Assembly (NCBI RefSeq): GCF_011769525.1
Contig: NZ_CP050440.1
Span: forward strand, 4,093,501 to 4,157,500
Length of the DNA stretch: 64,000 bases
Direction of reading: 5' to 3'
From: Tolypothrix sp. PCC 7910
GTDB taxonomy: Bacteria; Cyanobacteriota; Cyanobacteriia; Cyanobacteriales; Nostocaceae
In this document: positions 54,884-63,788 of the stretch, piece after piece
Position numbering within the stretch: position 1 is the stretch's first letter
Layout: the number at the start of each line of letters is the position of its first letter
Notes under the pieces: model-generated
Told to the model about the DNA's origin: nothing
Seen by the model: only the letters and a program-made list of their open reading frames with translations
Databases searched by the model: none
Program-made: the position numbers and the translations under genes

Positions 54884-56179
54884 ATGAACCCAGAGGAATC
54901 TCAAACCCCAGAATCGATTGATGAGTGGTTGGCGCAAATAGAAGAGCCGAGCAAGCCAGTTGCAGAGCCAGAAGACTCATCGGTTGACTCAGAGGCGGAA
55001 ACAGAAGAGCAAAGTTTACTGGTGGACTCACAGCCCGATGACGCAACTTTGTCAGCACCAATTTCCCAAATAGAGGTAGAAGTTTCTCCAGTTGAGCCAA
55101 CAGAAGATGCGGCTGAGTTACTTACACCATTATTACCATTGGAAACTGTGGCAGTGCGATCGCCAAGAGACTTACAATCCGCAGATAATTCACTATATGC
55201 ACAAGCAGCACAACAAGTTGCTGAGTTAGAAAGTACCAAAGAAGCTCTCAAAGCCGAAATAGCCAATCTGCAAGCGACTTACAAAACTCTGCAAGCACAA
55301 GTTGGGGAAACTCAATTGACATTAGGAAAAATTGTGCAAGAGTCGCTTTCGCAGTTAGAACAGCGCAAACAAACCCTGCAAATTTCTGTTGAACAATTAG
55401 AACGTCGTCAAGAACGTATTCGTAATGAAATGCGTACGACATTTGCGGGTGCATCCCAAGACTTAGCAATTCGCGTCCAAGGTTTTAAAGATTATCTCAC
55501 AGGCAGTTTACAGGATTTAGCTGCCGCCGCCGAGCAGTTGCAGCTAGTACCGCCACCTGTGATTGAACGAGAAAAACCTGTGGTCAAAGAGGTAAAACCT
55601 GCTGAATCCCAGTCTGGTATCCCCCAATTTGCACCCCAGCAGTTTCAAGATACTAGCAAGCAAATTCGCCGCCTCATTGACCAATATCGCAACAAACCCG
55701 ATTATTATGGCCCGGCTTGGCAACTGCGCCGCACCTTTGAGCCAGTCCACGCTGAACGAGTGGCTAACTGGTTTTTTACCCAAGGTGGAAGAGGTGCTTT
55801 ACGGACAATGGGTAGCCGCTTGCAGAATATATTAATTTCCTCGGCGGTGATTTCGATTCTCAACAGTCTTTATGGCGATCGCGTCCGCGCTTTAATATTA
55901 TCTAATACACCAGAACGTCTAGGTGAATGGCGACGCGGCTTACAAGATTGTTTAGGAATCGGTCGTCCAGACTTTGGCCCAGATAGAGGGGTAGTATTAT
56001 TTGAAACTCCCGAAGCTGTAGCACAAAAAGCAGAGCGGTTAGTCAAAGCTAATCAAATGCCTTTAATTATCATCGATGATTCTGAAGACCAAATTAGTCT
56101 AGGGTTACTGCAATTCCCCTTGTGGTTAGCCTTTGCCCCAGACCCCAAAACAATGAGAAATTATGATGATGATTTTTAA
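54884..56179 (+). CDS. DUF3086 domain protein with acidic N-terminus and coiled coil
   Basis: This protein of 431 residues has an acidic, low-complexity N-terminal third (about 1-90, rich in Glu, Ser, Pro), then a long coiled coil (about 105-190; LESTKEALKAEIANLQATYKT region) and a globular C-terminal domain (about 255-431) with YYGPAWQLRRTFEPVHAERVANWFF, NSLYGDRVRALILSNTPERLG and QFPLWLAFAPDPKTM. The last part fits the cyanobacterial DUF3086 family. Its function is unknown. It sits directly upstream of plsY, separated by 97 bp of heptamers, and this order recurs in cyanobacteria as I recall. The acidic region is probably disordered. Confidence 0.78.
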   Translation: MNPEESQTPESIDEWLAQIEEPSKPVAEPEDSSVDSEAETEEQSLLVDSQPDDATLSAPISQIEVEVSPVEPTEDAAELLTPLLPLETVAVRSPRDLQSADNSLYAQAAQQVAELESTKEALKAEIANLQATYKTLQAQVGETQLTLGKIVQESLSQLEQRKQTLQISVEQLERRQERIRNEMRTTFAGASQDLAIRVQGFKDYLTGSLQDLAAAAEQLQLVPPPVIEREKPVVKEVKPAESQSGIPQFAPQQFQDTSKQIRRLIDQYRNKPDYYGPAWQLRRTFEPVHAERVANWFFTQGGRGALRTMGSRLQNILISSAVISILNSLYGDRVRALILSNTPERLGEWRRGLQDCLGIGRPDFGPDRGVVLFETPEAVAQKAERLVKANQMPLIIIDDSEDQISLGLLQFPLWLAFAPDPKTMRNYDDDF

Positions 56180-56276
56180 TTAGTCATTTGTCATTGGTCA
56201 TTGGTCATTAGTCAGTGGATGATTGACTAGTGACCTTTGGCTTTTTTGAATTTTGAATTTTGAATTTTGAATTATT

Positions 56277-56957
56277 ATGGCTATTTGGTTAACTTTGTGC
56301 GGTGTAGTTTTGCTTGTAGCCTACCTACTGGGTTCTTTCCCTACAGGCTACATTGCTGTAAAGCAGTTAAAGGGTATTGATATTCGGGAAGTTGGTTCCG
56401 GTTCAACTGGCGCAACTAATGTGCTTAGAACGTTGGGTAAAGGGCCTGGGGCATTTGTGTTATTAATTGATTGCTTGAAAGGAATATTAGCGATCGCCTT
56501 AATTTATCAGTTATTTCACTTGGCCCCAGTTTATAATCTAATTCCCTCAACTGTAGATGCGAAGCTGTGGCAACCGTGGTTAGTAACATTAGCAGGGTTC
56601 GCAGCAGTTCTAGGACACAGCAAATCGATTTTTTTGGGCTTTAGTGGTGGAAAATCTGTCGCTACTGGTTTAGGGACTTTATTAGCAATTAGTTGGCAGG
56701 TAGGCTTAGCAACAGCAGGTGTATTTGCTCTTTTCTTCGCCATATCGCGCATCGTCTCCTTAGGTTCCATTGCAGGTGCGATCGCGGTGACAATTTTCAT
56801 GGTAGTTTTCCATCAACCTTTAGCTTGCATTCTCTATGCTTTTCTTGGTGGGTTGTATGTCATTATCCGCCACCGCAGTAATATAGAACGGTTGCTTGCA
56901 GGTACAGAACCAAGAATTGGACAAAAGGTAACAACTGAACCAGAACAAACTGCGTGA
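56277..56957 (+). CDS. plsY: Glycerol-3-phosphate acyltransferase PlsY
   Basis: This membrane enzyme of 226 residues uses acyl phosphate to acylate glycerol-3-phosphate, the first step of phospholipid and glycolipid synthesis. All three PlsY motifs are visible: GSFPTGYIAVKQLKGIDIREVGSGS region (about 14-38), GFSGGKSVATGLGTLL (about 121-136) and RHRSNIERLLAGTEPRIG (about 198-215). About five hydrophobic helices surround them. It is the last gene of the lipid group beginning with the MlaE-type permease, and a 41-bp palindromic terminator follows. Confidence 0.93.
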   Translation: MAIWLTLCGVVLLVAYLLGSFPTGYIAVKQLKGIDIREVGSGSTGATNVLRTLGKGPGAFVLLIDCLKGILAIALIYQLFHLAPVYNLIPSTVDAKLWQPWLVTLAGFAAVLGHSKSIFLGFSGGKSVATGLGTLLAISWQVGLATAGVFALFFAISRIVSLGSIAGAIAVTIFMVVFHQPLACILYAFLGGLYVIIRHRSNIERLLAGTEPRIGQKVTTEPEQTA

Positions 56958-57005
56958 GAATCAGCAGCCTAAGGGACTTCTAAATAAAAAATATCCTATT
57001 GCTGT

Positions 57006-57046
57006 TTGAAATAATCCCCGCAATTGAATTGCGGGGATTATTTCAA
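57006..57046. terminator. Bidirectional terminator, perfect 20-bp inverted repeat
   Basis: TTGAAATAATCCCCGCAATT and its exact inverse are separated by a single G. It lies between convergent plsY and ABC exporter genes and overlaps the exporter's stop codon at 57043-57045. The A/T ends and GC core fit termination in both directions. Confidence 0.75.
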
Positions 57047-58923
57047 GTTCCTAACATTTGTAAGTTATGCAAGGTGGCGTACATTCCTCCTTTTCGCAGT
57101 AATTCTTCATGGCTTCCTTGCTCAATGAGTTCACCGCGCTTTAAAACAAAAATACGATTGACATTGCGAATTGTAGATAGACGGTGAGCAATAATAATTG
57201 CGGTACGTCTTACCAAAAGCTGATTTAATGCTTGTTGAACTAAAGCTTCTGTTCCTACATCTAGGCTAGCTGTAGCTTCATCTAATACCAATACTTGTGG
57301 GTTGCGAATCGCTGCACGGGCAAAAGCTAAAAGTTGTTTTTGACCGCTAGAAATATTTGTACCTCTTTCTCTTAGTTGCGTATCATAACCTTGAGGTAAT
57401 AGTTGAATAAACTGATCGACATTAGTGTGCTGTGCAGCTTGTTGGATTTCATCAAAGCTGTAATTGTCGCCTAGGGTGATATTACTTTTAACATCACCTG
57501 CAAATAAAAAGCCTTCTTGTAAAATAACTGCCAGATAACGCCGCAATTCTGCTTGTGGTAAATCACGAATATCGATTCCATCTACAAGAATGCGTCCTTG
57601 GGTGGGTTCGTAAAGGCGACATAGCAGCCGAATGATGGAACTTTTACCTGCACCAGTCGGCCCAACTAAGGCTATTTTTTCCCCAGGATGAATAGTGAAA
57701 TCTAAATCTTTAATCACATAATCATTGTCTTTATAGGCAAACCATACATGTTCAAAGCGGATTTCGCCCAGTTGTGCTTGCGGTTTGACTTCTCCTGATT
57801 CGAGCTGAGCAACTACCTCATCTATATAGCCAAATTTGGCATCATAAATAGAGACACGGGAATTAAAGCGATCGCGGATTTCTATCGGTTCATCTAAAAT
57901 GTTAATAACTCGTTCAATTGCGGTAAAACCTGCTTGAATTACGGTGAATTTCTCAGCAAAATTCCGCAAAGGCTCAAATAATTGTTGAGCATACAAAACA
58001 AATGCCGACAAAATCCCAAAAGTAATGCTTTTACCTAGTAATAACCAAGCACCTACTACTAGCACGCCTGCAACCGCCACTAAACCAATCCATTCTAAAA
58101 TGGCGGAAACTGCTGAATCATAAAAAATTGTTCTGTCTATTTGGTCTTTATAGCGTTTATTAGTAGTACGAAATAATTCAGCATTGAATCTTTCTCGGCG
58201 GAACAACTGCACTACATTAATGCCAACTATATTTTCTTGTAGCTGGGAATTCAGCATCGAAAGTTCTTCTCGTGCTTTGTAATTTGATTGGCGATACTGT
58301 TGCTGAAAGTAGATTATTATCAAGCTCACTGGTAACAGCATCACCAGCAATAAACACGCCAATTCCCATTGCAAAGAAAACATCAAACCGACAACTACCA
58401 GCATGGAAAATAAATCGGAGACAATTCCCACGGCTCCCGTAGAGAACACATCCCCTAAAGATTCCACATCGCTGGTGAGTCTGGTAATTAATTTACCAAC
58501 AGGTGTGCGATCAAAAAAACGTACAGATAAAGATGTCACATGATGAAATAAATCATCACGAATTTCTGCTGTAATTTGTTGCCCTAACTTCTGTACGAGA
58601 TAACCCTGAAAACCCGTAAGTAACAGTCTGATAATAATTGCAACTAGCAACAACCCTTCTAGGATATTTAACCCTTGCAGTACCGGACGATTTTTGAGAA
58701 ACTCATAAACGCTGGGTTCCTGGCGAATCAGGGAAATAGCCTGTCCAATCAATAGTGGTTGTACAGAATTAGCTAGGGCGATAGGTACGAGCAATAACAT
58801 TGACAGCGCTAGTAATCGTCCACTACGACGAGCATAAGGTACTAAGCGCAAAAATAACCGCCAGTCATTTTCACGCCGACGGTGTTGTCTGTTAGATTTT
58901 TTGAAGGATTCGTAGGTGCTCAT
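57043..58923 (-). CDS. ABC exporter, fused permease-ATPase (MdlB/MsbA-like)
   Basis: This half-transporter of 626 residues has a six-helix membrane domain (about 30-340) with RFFDRTPVGKLITRLTSDVESLGDVFS in the first cytoplasmic region, and an ATPase domain (about 385-620) with GPTGAGKSSIIRLLCRLYEP, SSGQKQLLAFARA, LVLDEATASLD and IIAHRLSTIRN. It would work as a homodimer or with a paralogue to export lipids, peptides or drugs. An insertion of about 35 residues lies between the membrane and ATPase domains (about 345-380). The gene converges with plsY, and the shared terminator overlaps its stop codon. Confidence 0.92.
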   Translation of the reverse strand: MSTYESFKKSNRQHRRRENDWRLFLRLVPYARRSGRLLALSMLLLVPIALANSVQPLLIGQAISLIRQEPSVYEFLKNRPVLQGLNILEGLLLVAIIIRLLLTGFQGYLVQKLGQQITAEIRDDLFHHVTSLSVRFFDRTPVGKLITRLTSDVESLGDVFSTGAVGIVSDLFSMLVVVGLMFSLQWELACLLLVMLLPVSLIIIYFQQQYRQSNYKAREELSMLNSQLQENIVGINVVQLFRRERFNAELFRTTNKRYKDQIDRTIFYDSAVSAILEWIGLVAVAGVLVVGAWLLLGKSITFGILSAFVLYAQQLFEPLRNFAEKFTVIQAGFTAIERVINILDEPIEIRDRFNSRVSIYDAKFGYIDEVVAQLESGEVKPQAQLGEIRFEHVWFAYKDNDYVIKDLDFTIHPGEKIALVGPTGAGKSSIIRLLCRLYEPTQGRILVDGIDIRDLPQAELRRYLAVILQEGFLFAGDVKSNITLGDNYSFDEIQQAAQHTNVDQFIQLLPQGYDTQLRERGTNISSGQKQLLAFARAAIRNPQVLVLDEATASLDVGTEALVQQALNQLLVRRTAIIIAHRLSTIRNVNRIFVLKRGELIEQGSHEELLRKGGMYATLHNLQMLGT

Positions 58924-59156
58924 AGTAAGAGCATTATAGTTAACTACCTACGCATTACGCTATGTCTGGGGAGGGATTGGGGACTGGGGATTGGGGACTG
59001 GGAAAATGAGGGAGATAAGGGAGATGAGGGAGATAAGAGGAGAAATTCCCATTACCAATGACAAAGCGCAAAGTCTGAGCGGAGGTTTCCTCCGATCAGA
59101 ACTTTGTAAGAATGACCAATGACAAATGACCAATGACACATGACCAAACCCCCACT
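58924..59156. repeat. Heptamers and a related nested repeat
   Basis: GGGGACT/GGGGATT heptamers and GGGAGAT repeats run from about 58965 to 59040. Then 59060-59115 carries, inverted, the outer parts of the first insert of MITE-like copy 2 (CTTACAAAGTTCTGAT, GGAGGAAACCTCCG, ACTTTGCGCTTTGTC) without its additional internal blocks. Confidence 0.65.
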
Positions 59157-59909
59157 TCAAAACCTCACTTTGTATAAATCAAACAATTCCCCAGATTTGC
59201 GGGTAACGATTTTAGCGCCAGCGGCTTTAATTGTTTTTTCCCAGTCAGCTATCGACTCTAGAAATACTTCTGCGCCCAAATAAGTTTCTAAAACCGCCCA
59301 ATCTTCTGCTAAAGGCTGTTCGGGATTGAGGATGTCAAACACGAACTGTCCACCGGGTTTGAGGACTCGTTTAACTTCAGACAATACAGCAGTCCAATAA
59401 TCTAAAGGAAAATAGCAGCTGAATCCTGTAGCGATCGCAAGATCAAAAAGACCTTGAGAATACTTTAATTGATGAGCCGGGCCTAACTCTACGCCTTTAA
59501 ATAGCTTTGAGTTTAATTGCGAACCCCGAGAATTGAGGGTATCTCGTGCTATCACACTGACTTCTTGCCCGTAAAAATATGCTTGCCAATCTCGCCAAGG
59601 ATAGATGAGAAAGCTAACACCGCAACCAATGTCTAAACAATGTTGGTTCTTTTGCGGTTGAGCTATTTCCCAGAAGTGAGAAGCAATTTTTCCTGGTAAT
59701 GTACCACTAATCCAGTCCCTATATATGGGCATAGCTTCAACTTCTGCTGGCAATTCAAAAGGTTGATTTTGGTACTGGCGATTGAAACGATATGTAACTT
59801 GTGTTACAGTCTGCTGCCATTTATCTGAAGAGGTTTGTAAGCTAAAAAAATCGCTTTGGGAAGGCTTTTTAGACATTATGTCTGTACTGCTCCTTAAGAA
59901 ATTCGTCAA
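59157..59909 (-). CDS. Class I SAM-dependent methyltransferase
   Basis: This protein of 250 residues has motif I as HCLDIGCGVSFLIYP (about 93-107), the acidic post-I region as EVSVIARD, motif II as GLFDLAIATGFSCYFPLDYW (about 151-170) and motif III as EVKRVLKPGGQFVFDIL. A substrate cannot be predicted. The first ATG gives ten residues before an internal methionine (MSKKPSQSDF), which could also be the start. It is divergent from the small gene at 60088 and is separated from the ABC exporter by a repeat-rich spacer. Confidence 0.87.
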   Translation of the reverse strand: MTNFLRSSTDIMSKKPSQSDFFSLQTSSDKWQQTVTQVTYRFNRQYQNQPFELPAEVEAMPIYRDWISGTLPGKIASHFWEIAQPQKNQHCLDIGCGVSFLIYPWRDWQAYFYGQEVSVIARDTLNSRGSQLNSKLFKGVELGPAHQLKYSQGLFDLAIATGFSCYFPLDYWTAVLSEVKRVLKPGGQFVFDILNPEQPLAEDWAVLETYLGAEVFLESIADWEKTIKAAGAKIVTRKSGELFDLYKVRF

Positions 59910-60087
59910 ATTCTCAGTATAGTTATGGTAAAAAAGCTATATTGCAATTTGGGTTTCTCTTGCTATGGGTATTGAGAAAGTCTGGTGATGAGTTCACTAA
60001 AAAATTCCCATAGCATGACACCGTTAAGCGCGTAGCCAATTTACAAGCTTAACAAATTCAAGGAAAGTCGGTAGACGCAGACAAACT

Positions 60088-60327
60088 ATGGAATTCAAGC
60101 GATTTAACTATCAGCCTTTATCACCTGACGAACTCGAAGATATCAACCACCTGAGAATTATTGTTGAGCGTGCTGTGGCAGATGGCAAGCTCTCAAAGCA
60201 GGAAATGGATTGTATTAAAATCGCAATGCGGAGAAATATTCAAATTACATTTGAAAAGCTAGTTATTTGTAGAGAAAATATTTGGGACAAAATTCAAACA
60301 GGAGAATTGGAATATAGCTGGTGGTAA
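60088..60327 (+). CDS. Small conserved hypothetical protein
   Basis: This soluble protein of 79 residues is mostly helical by eye, with LSPDELEDINHLRIIVERAVADGKLSKQEM at the front and a C-terminal segment containing ICRENIWDKIQ and SWW. The phrase ADGKLSKQEMDCIK resembles the loop of TerB-like or EF-hand-like helical proteins, but this is weak. I do not recognise a family. Codon use and the charged composition support a real gene. It stands alone. Confidence 0.65.
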   Translation: MEFKRFNYQPLSPDELEDINHLRIIVERAVADGKLSKQEMDCIKIAMRRNIQITFEKLVICRENIWDKIQTGELEYSWW

Positions 60328-60728
60328 TTGGTAATTAGTAATTGATAATTCGATGCGTTAGGATAATCGGCATTTAATTGGGCTTCTTGGACTGGAAAGA
60401 AGCCTGCATTACAGGAATTTGGTGAAATTTAATGTGCTTAAATATGTTTGAGTTTGAGCAGTTCACTGATGGTAAACACCAATTAATTTGAAATTATTTT
60501 ATGTGTGATGCAATGCAATAAAATTTAGCTCAAAAGATATAAAATATAGTGAGCAAAGAAGATTTTACTTGCTCATCTACCTCATTGTTTGTCAATAAAT
60601 AACTGTTCCTCACCGAACATTCTCATCAGGGAAGGAACTCCAAGCCTTAGATATTGCGTCGTTTCATTCACAATGACACATTTATAAGTATTCTGCCAGC
60701 CATCAAATTAATTTTTCCCTGAAAAACT
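60328..60728. other. AT-rich spacer upstream of the GNAT gene
   Basis: I see TTGGTAA-type heptamers in its first 25 bp, and nothing else that I can name. The right end serves as leader of the acetyltransferase gene. Confidence 0.4.
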
Positions 60729-61259
60729 ATGCCTGAAATAGAAACTTTGCGTCTGCGATTAAGACACTTGACGTTGGCTGATTTTGATGACTTGTTTCGC
60801 CTCTACAGCGATGCGGAAATTATGAAATATCTGGTACCAAGAACAGCAGAGCAAACACAGACTAGTTTATACAGACATATTAAACAATGGGAAGAAAACA
60901 ACTTTGGGATGTGGGCAGTAATACACAAAGAAACTGCCAAAATGATTGGGCGTTGCGGATTAGGTTTTTTGGCAGATACACCAGAGGTTGAACTTGGTTA
61001 TGTGTTTGACAAGTCTTTTTGGAATTTGGGTATAGCGACAGAAGCAGCACAAGCCACTTTAAAATATGGTTTTTGGGAAGTAAAGTTAGATCAGATCGTT
61101 GCGATCGCTCATCCAGAAAACATTGCTTCTGTGCGTGTCATTCAAAAGCTAGGGATGAATTATCAAAAGCATACCAGCTACTACGGTCATGATGTAGTAT
61201 ACTACACCCTTCCCCACGACCAATGGCAACCGGATGATTCTCTATATGTTTTGAGTTAA
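60729..61259 (+). CDS. GNAT family N-acetyltransferase (RimJ/RimL-like)
   Basis: This protein of 176 residues starts with ETLRLRLRHLTLADFDDLFRLY, typical of RimJ/RimL-like acetyltransferases. The acetyl-CoA binding region is FWNLGIATEAAQATLKYGF (about 98-116), followed by IVAIAHPENIASVRVIQKLGM (about 125-145). Substrates in this family include ribosomal protein N-termini and small amines; the actual one is unknown. TGGGCAT heptamers begin directly after the stop codon. Confidence 0.9.
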   Translation: MPEIETLRLRLRHLTLADFDDLFRLYSDAEIMKYLVPRTAEQTQTSLYRHIKQWEENNFGMWAVIHKETAKMIGRCGLGFLADTPEVELGYVFDKSFWNLGIATEAAQATLKYGFWEVKLDQIVAIAHPENIASVRVIQKLGMNYQKHTSYYGHDVVYYTLPHDQWQPDDSLYVLS

Positions 61260-61260
61260 A

Positions 61261-61366
61261 AATGGGTATGGGGCATTGGGCATTGGGCATTGGGCATGGG
61301 GCATTGGGCATGGGGCATTGGTAATTGGTAATTGGTAATTGGTAATTGGTAATTGGTAATTGGTGT
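61261..61366. repeat. TGGGCAT and TTGGTAA heptamer arrays
   Basis: A TGGGCAT/GGGGCAT array passes directly into at least six TTGGTAA copies. GAATTTT heptamers follow near 61411-61435, and CCCATGC runs reach the next gene. Confidence 0.85.
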
Positions 61367-61499
61367 TTGTGAGAGGGAAAAGAGAACAGGGAACGGGGAA
61401 CAGGGTATTCTTTTGAATTTTGAATTTTGAATTGTTTTATTCCCTTCATCTTCCCCATGCCCCATGCCCTATGCCCTATGCCCTATGCCCCATGCCCAA

Positions 61500-63788
61500 T
61501 TACGAAATCACCCTTTGCAGTGTCAGCAATAATTCATTAATAGTGTAGGGTTTGGGTAAGAAGGTTGTTACACCACTGTTAGCTAGAGCTTCTAGTTTGT
61601 TACTAGACATCAATCCACTGGTGGCGATAATTTTTACCTTAGGGTTGATTTTTTTCAAGGTACGAATGGCAGTTAAGCCATCGAGAGAAGGTAGCATCAA
61701 ATCCATGAGTACTACACTAATTTGATCCATGTGTTTAGCGTAAACTGCGATCGCTTCAATACCATCAGTGGCGGCAATGGTTTTATAGTTATGAGTTTCT
61801 AGGGATGTTTTAGTAATCTCTTGAATAGCGGGTTCATCCTCAACAATCATAATCATTTCACCATGTGCGGTGATAACTGTAGCGTTGTCTGCTTTGCGTG
61901 TTTCGACTCCATCTACTGCTGGTAAATATACTTCAAAACGAGTGCCTACGCCTTTTTCGCTATGCACGTTGATAAAACCACCGTGGCTTTTAATAATTCC
62001 CAGAACGGTGGACAAACCTAAGCCTGTGCCTTGCCCTACTTCTTTTGTGGTAAAGAATGGCTCGAAAATTCTATCTAAGTTTTCTTCGGGAATCCCCACC
62101 CCTGTATCAGTAACAGTAATTACTATATAGGGGCCTACTTTGGCTTCCAGATTCATGCGGGCATAGTTTTCATCAATAAACAAATTTTTGGCATAGATGC
62201 TTAAACTGCCCCCATTAGGCATAGCATCACGCGCATTAACGCAGAGATTCATTAACACTTGATGAATTTGCGTTCCATCGCCAGAAACTATCCACAAGTC
62301 CTTTGACAAATCAATGATCACCTGAATTGATTTGGGAAATGTTTCTTTCAGTACTTTAGAAACTTCCACAATCAAATGTCTGATTTGCAGATTAATTCGC
62401 TTACCTTCTACACCCCGTGCAAATGACAACACTTGCTTAACTAAATCTGCGCCGCGTTTGGCGTTAACTTCCAAAATTTCCAATAGGTGACGAGTCCGCT
62501 CATCAACATTGGGAAATTTCATTGGTAGTAGTTGCGCTCCTGCCAAAATTGGTGTCAGGATGTTGTTTAGGTCATGGGCAATGCCGCTAGCTAAGGTGCC
62601 GATACTTTCCAGCCGTTGGGCACGAAATAATTGCGCTTCTAAACGTTTCTTTTCCGTAATATCTGTGTCAACGGTAAGAATTGATTTTGGTTTACCTTGT
62701 TCATCACATACTAAACTCCAACGGCTGGCAACTAAAATTTCTTTGCCAGTTTTGGTAAGTTTCGTTAACTCGCCTTGCCATTTACCTTTATTGATAACTT
62801 CTAAAAGTGCTGCTTCCATATCTGACGACGGTTCATCGGTATCTAACAGTTCGCTAGCATTTTTATCTTTAGCTTCCGCCGCAGCCCAGCCATAAAGAAT
62901 TTCTGCGCTTTTGTTCCAAAAGAGAATTTTGTTTTCTAAATCTCTAACAAGAATCGCATCTGTGGAAATGTCTAGCAATGCCGCTTGTTCGCGGATGGTC
63001 GCATCAGCTAGTTTGCGCTCTTCTAAAGCTGCTTGCCGTTCGCTAATATCTATGCAAGCACAAGTAATACCAATAATTTGTTGTGCCTCATTTCGTAAAG
63101 GTTCTACCGTCAAGTCATAATATCGGGTGCCTTGAGCAGTTGTAATTGATACTTCATCTCTAGTACCAACTCCTGTGACCAGTACACCCAACTTCATGGC
63201 TGTAAGGTGGTGAGCGCTTTCTAAGGGAATTAATTCTGAGTCCCGTTTACCCAACATTTCTTCGGCTGTGAACCCAAAAGCTGGGTTATAAACCCAGGTA
63301 TAACGTAATTCTAGGTCTTGGTTAAAGACAAAGATGGGTGAGTTCTTGAGGGCTACTCGAAATCGCTCTTCACTTTGTCTGAGGGCATCTTCTATCCTTT
63401 GACGCTCAATGGCATAACGCATGGAACGTACCAGCAAATCACCTGTTACTTGCCCTTTGACTAAATAATCTTGCGCTCCTTCTTGCATTGCTCTTAGTGC
63501 TAAAGTTTCATCGGCAATCCCTGTTAGGACAATTATGGGAGTTGATTTTGCTTGATTGTGCGCTTTAATAAAGGTTTCTAATCCCTGGCTATCAGGTAGG
63601 GAGAGATCCAAAAGCATCACATCAAAGCTTTCGCGCGCTAGATAGCTTAATGCCTCGTCCAGTTGCTCTACCGGCATCAATTCAACTTCAGCTGCGGTGA
63701 CATCCTGTAAAAATTCCTGCAATAAGAGGACATCACCGGGGTTATCTTCAACTAACAGGACTTTAATCGTTTCACCTGTCATTAGCAT
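61500..63788 (-). CDS. Hybrid histidine kinase (REC-PAS-PAS-HisKA-HATPase-REC)
   Basis: Using the ATG at 63788, the product has 762 residues. A receiver (about 5-125; VLLVEDNPGD and VMLLDLSLPDSQG) is followed by two PAS domains (about 130-265 and 270-395). HisKA carries GTLASGIAHDLNNILTP, the ATPase carries LMNLCVNARDAM, TDTGVGIPEE and GQGTGLGLSTV, and a second receiver ends the protein (MIVEDEP, VVLMDLMLPSLDG). No membrane helix is visible. The frame stays open 11 codons further upstream, but the ATG at 63788 overlaps the stop of the preceding response regulator as TAATG, which strongly favours it. The two proteins are thus translationally coupled and probably form one phosphorelay. Confidence 0.92.
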   Translation of the reverse strand: MLMTGETIKVLLVEDNPGDVLLLQEFLQDVTAAEVELMPVEQLDEALSYLARESFDVMLLDLSLPDSQGLETFIKAHNQAKSTPIIVLTGIADETLALRAMQEGAQDYLVKGQVTGDLLVRSMRYAIERQRIEDALRQSEERFRVALKNSPIFVFNQDLELRYTWVYNPAFGFTAEEMLGKRDSELIPLESAHHLTAMKLGVLVTGVGTRDEVSITTAQGTRYYDLTVEPLRNEAQQIIGITCACIDISERQAALEERKLADATIREQAALLDISTDAILVRDLENKILFWNKSAEILYGWAAAEAKDKNASELLDTDEPSSDMEAALLEVINKGKWQGELTKLTKTGKEILVASRWSLVCDEQGKPKSILTVDTDITEKKRLEAQLFRAQRLESIGTLASGIAHDLNNILTPILAGAQLLPMKFPNVDERTRHLLEILEVNAKRGADLVKQVLSFARGVEGKRINLQIRHLIVEVSKVLKETFPKSIQVIIDLSKDLWIVSGDGTQIHQVLMNLCVNARDAMPNGGSLSIYAKNLFIDENYARMNLEAKVGPYIVITVTDTGVGIPEENLDRIFEPFFTTKEVGQGTGLGLSTVLGIIKSHGGFINVHSEKGVGTRFEVYLPAVDGVETRKADNATVITAHGEMIMIVEDEPAIQEITKTSLETHNYKTIAATDGIEAIAVYAKHMDQISVVLMDLMLPSLDGLTAIRTLKKINPKVKIIATSGLMSSNKLEALANSGVTTFLPKPYTINELLLTLQRVIS

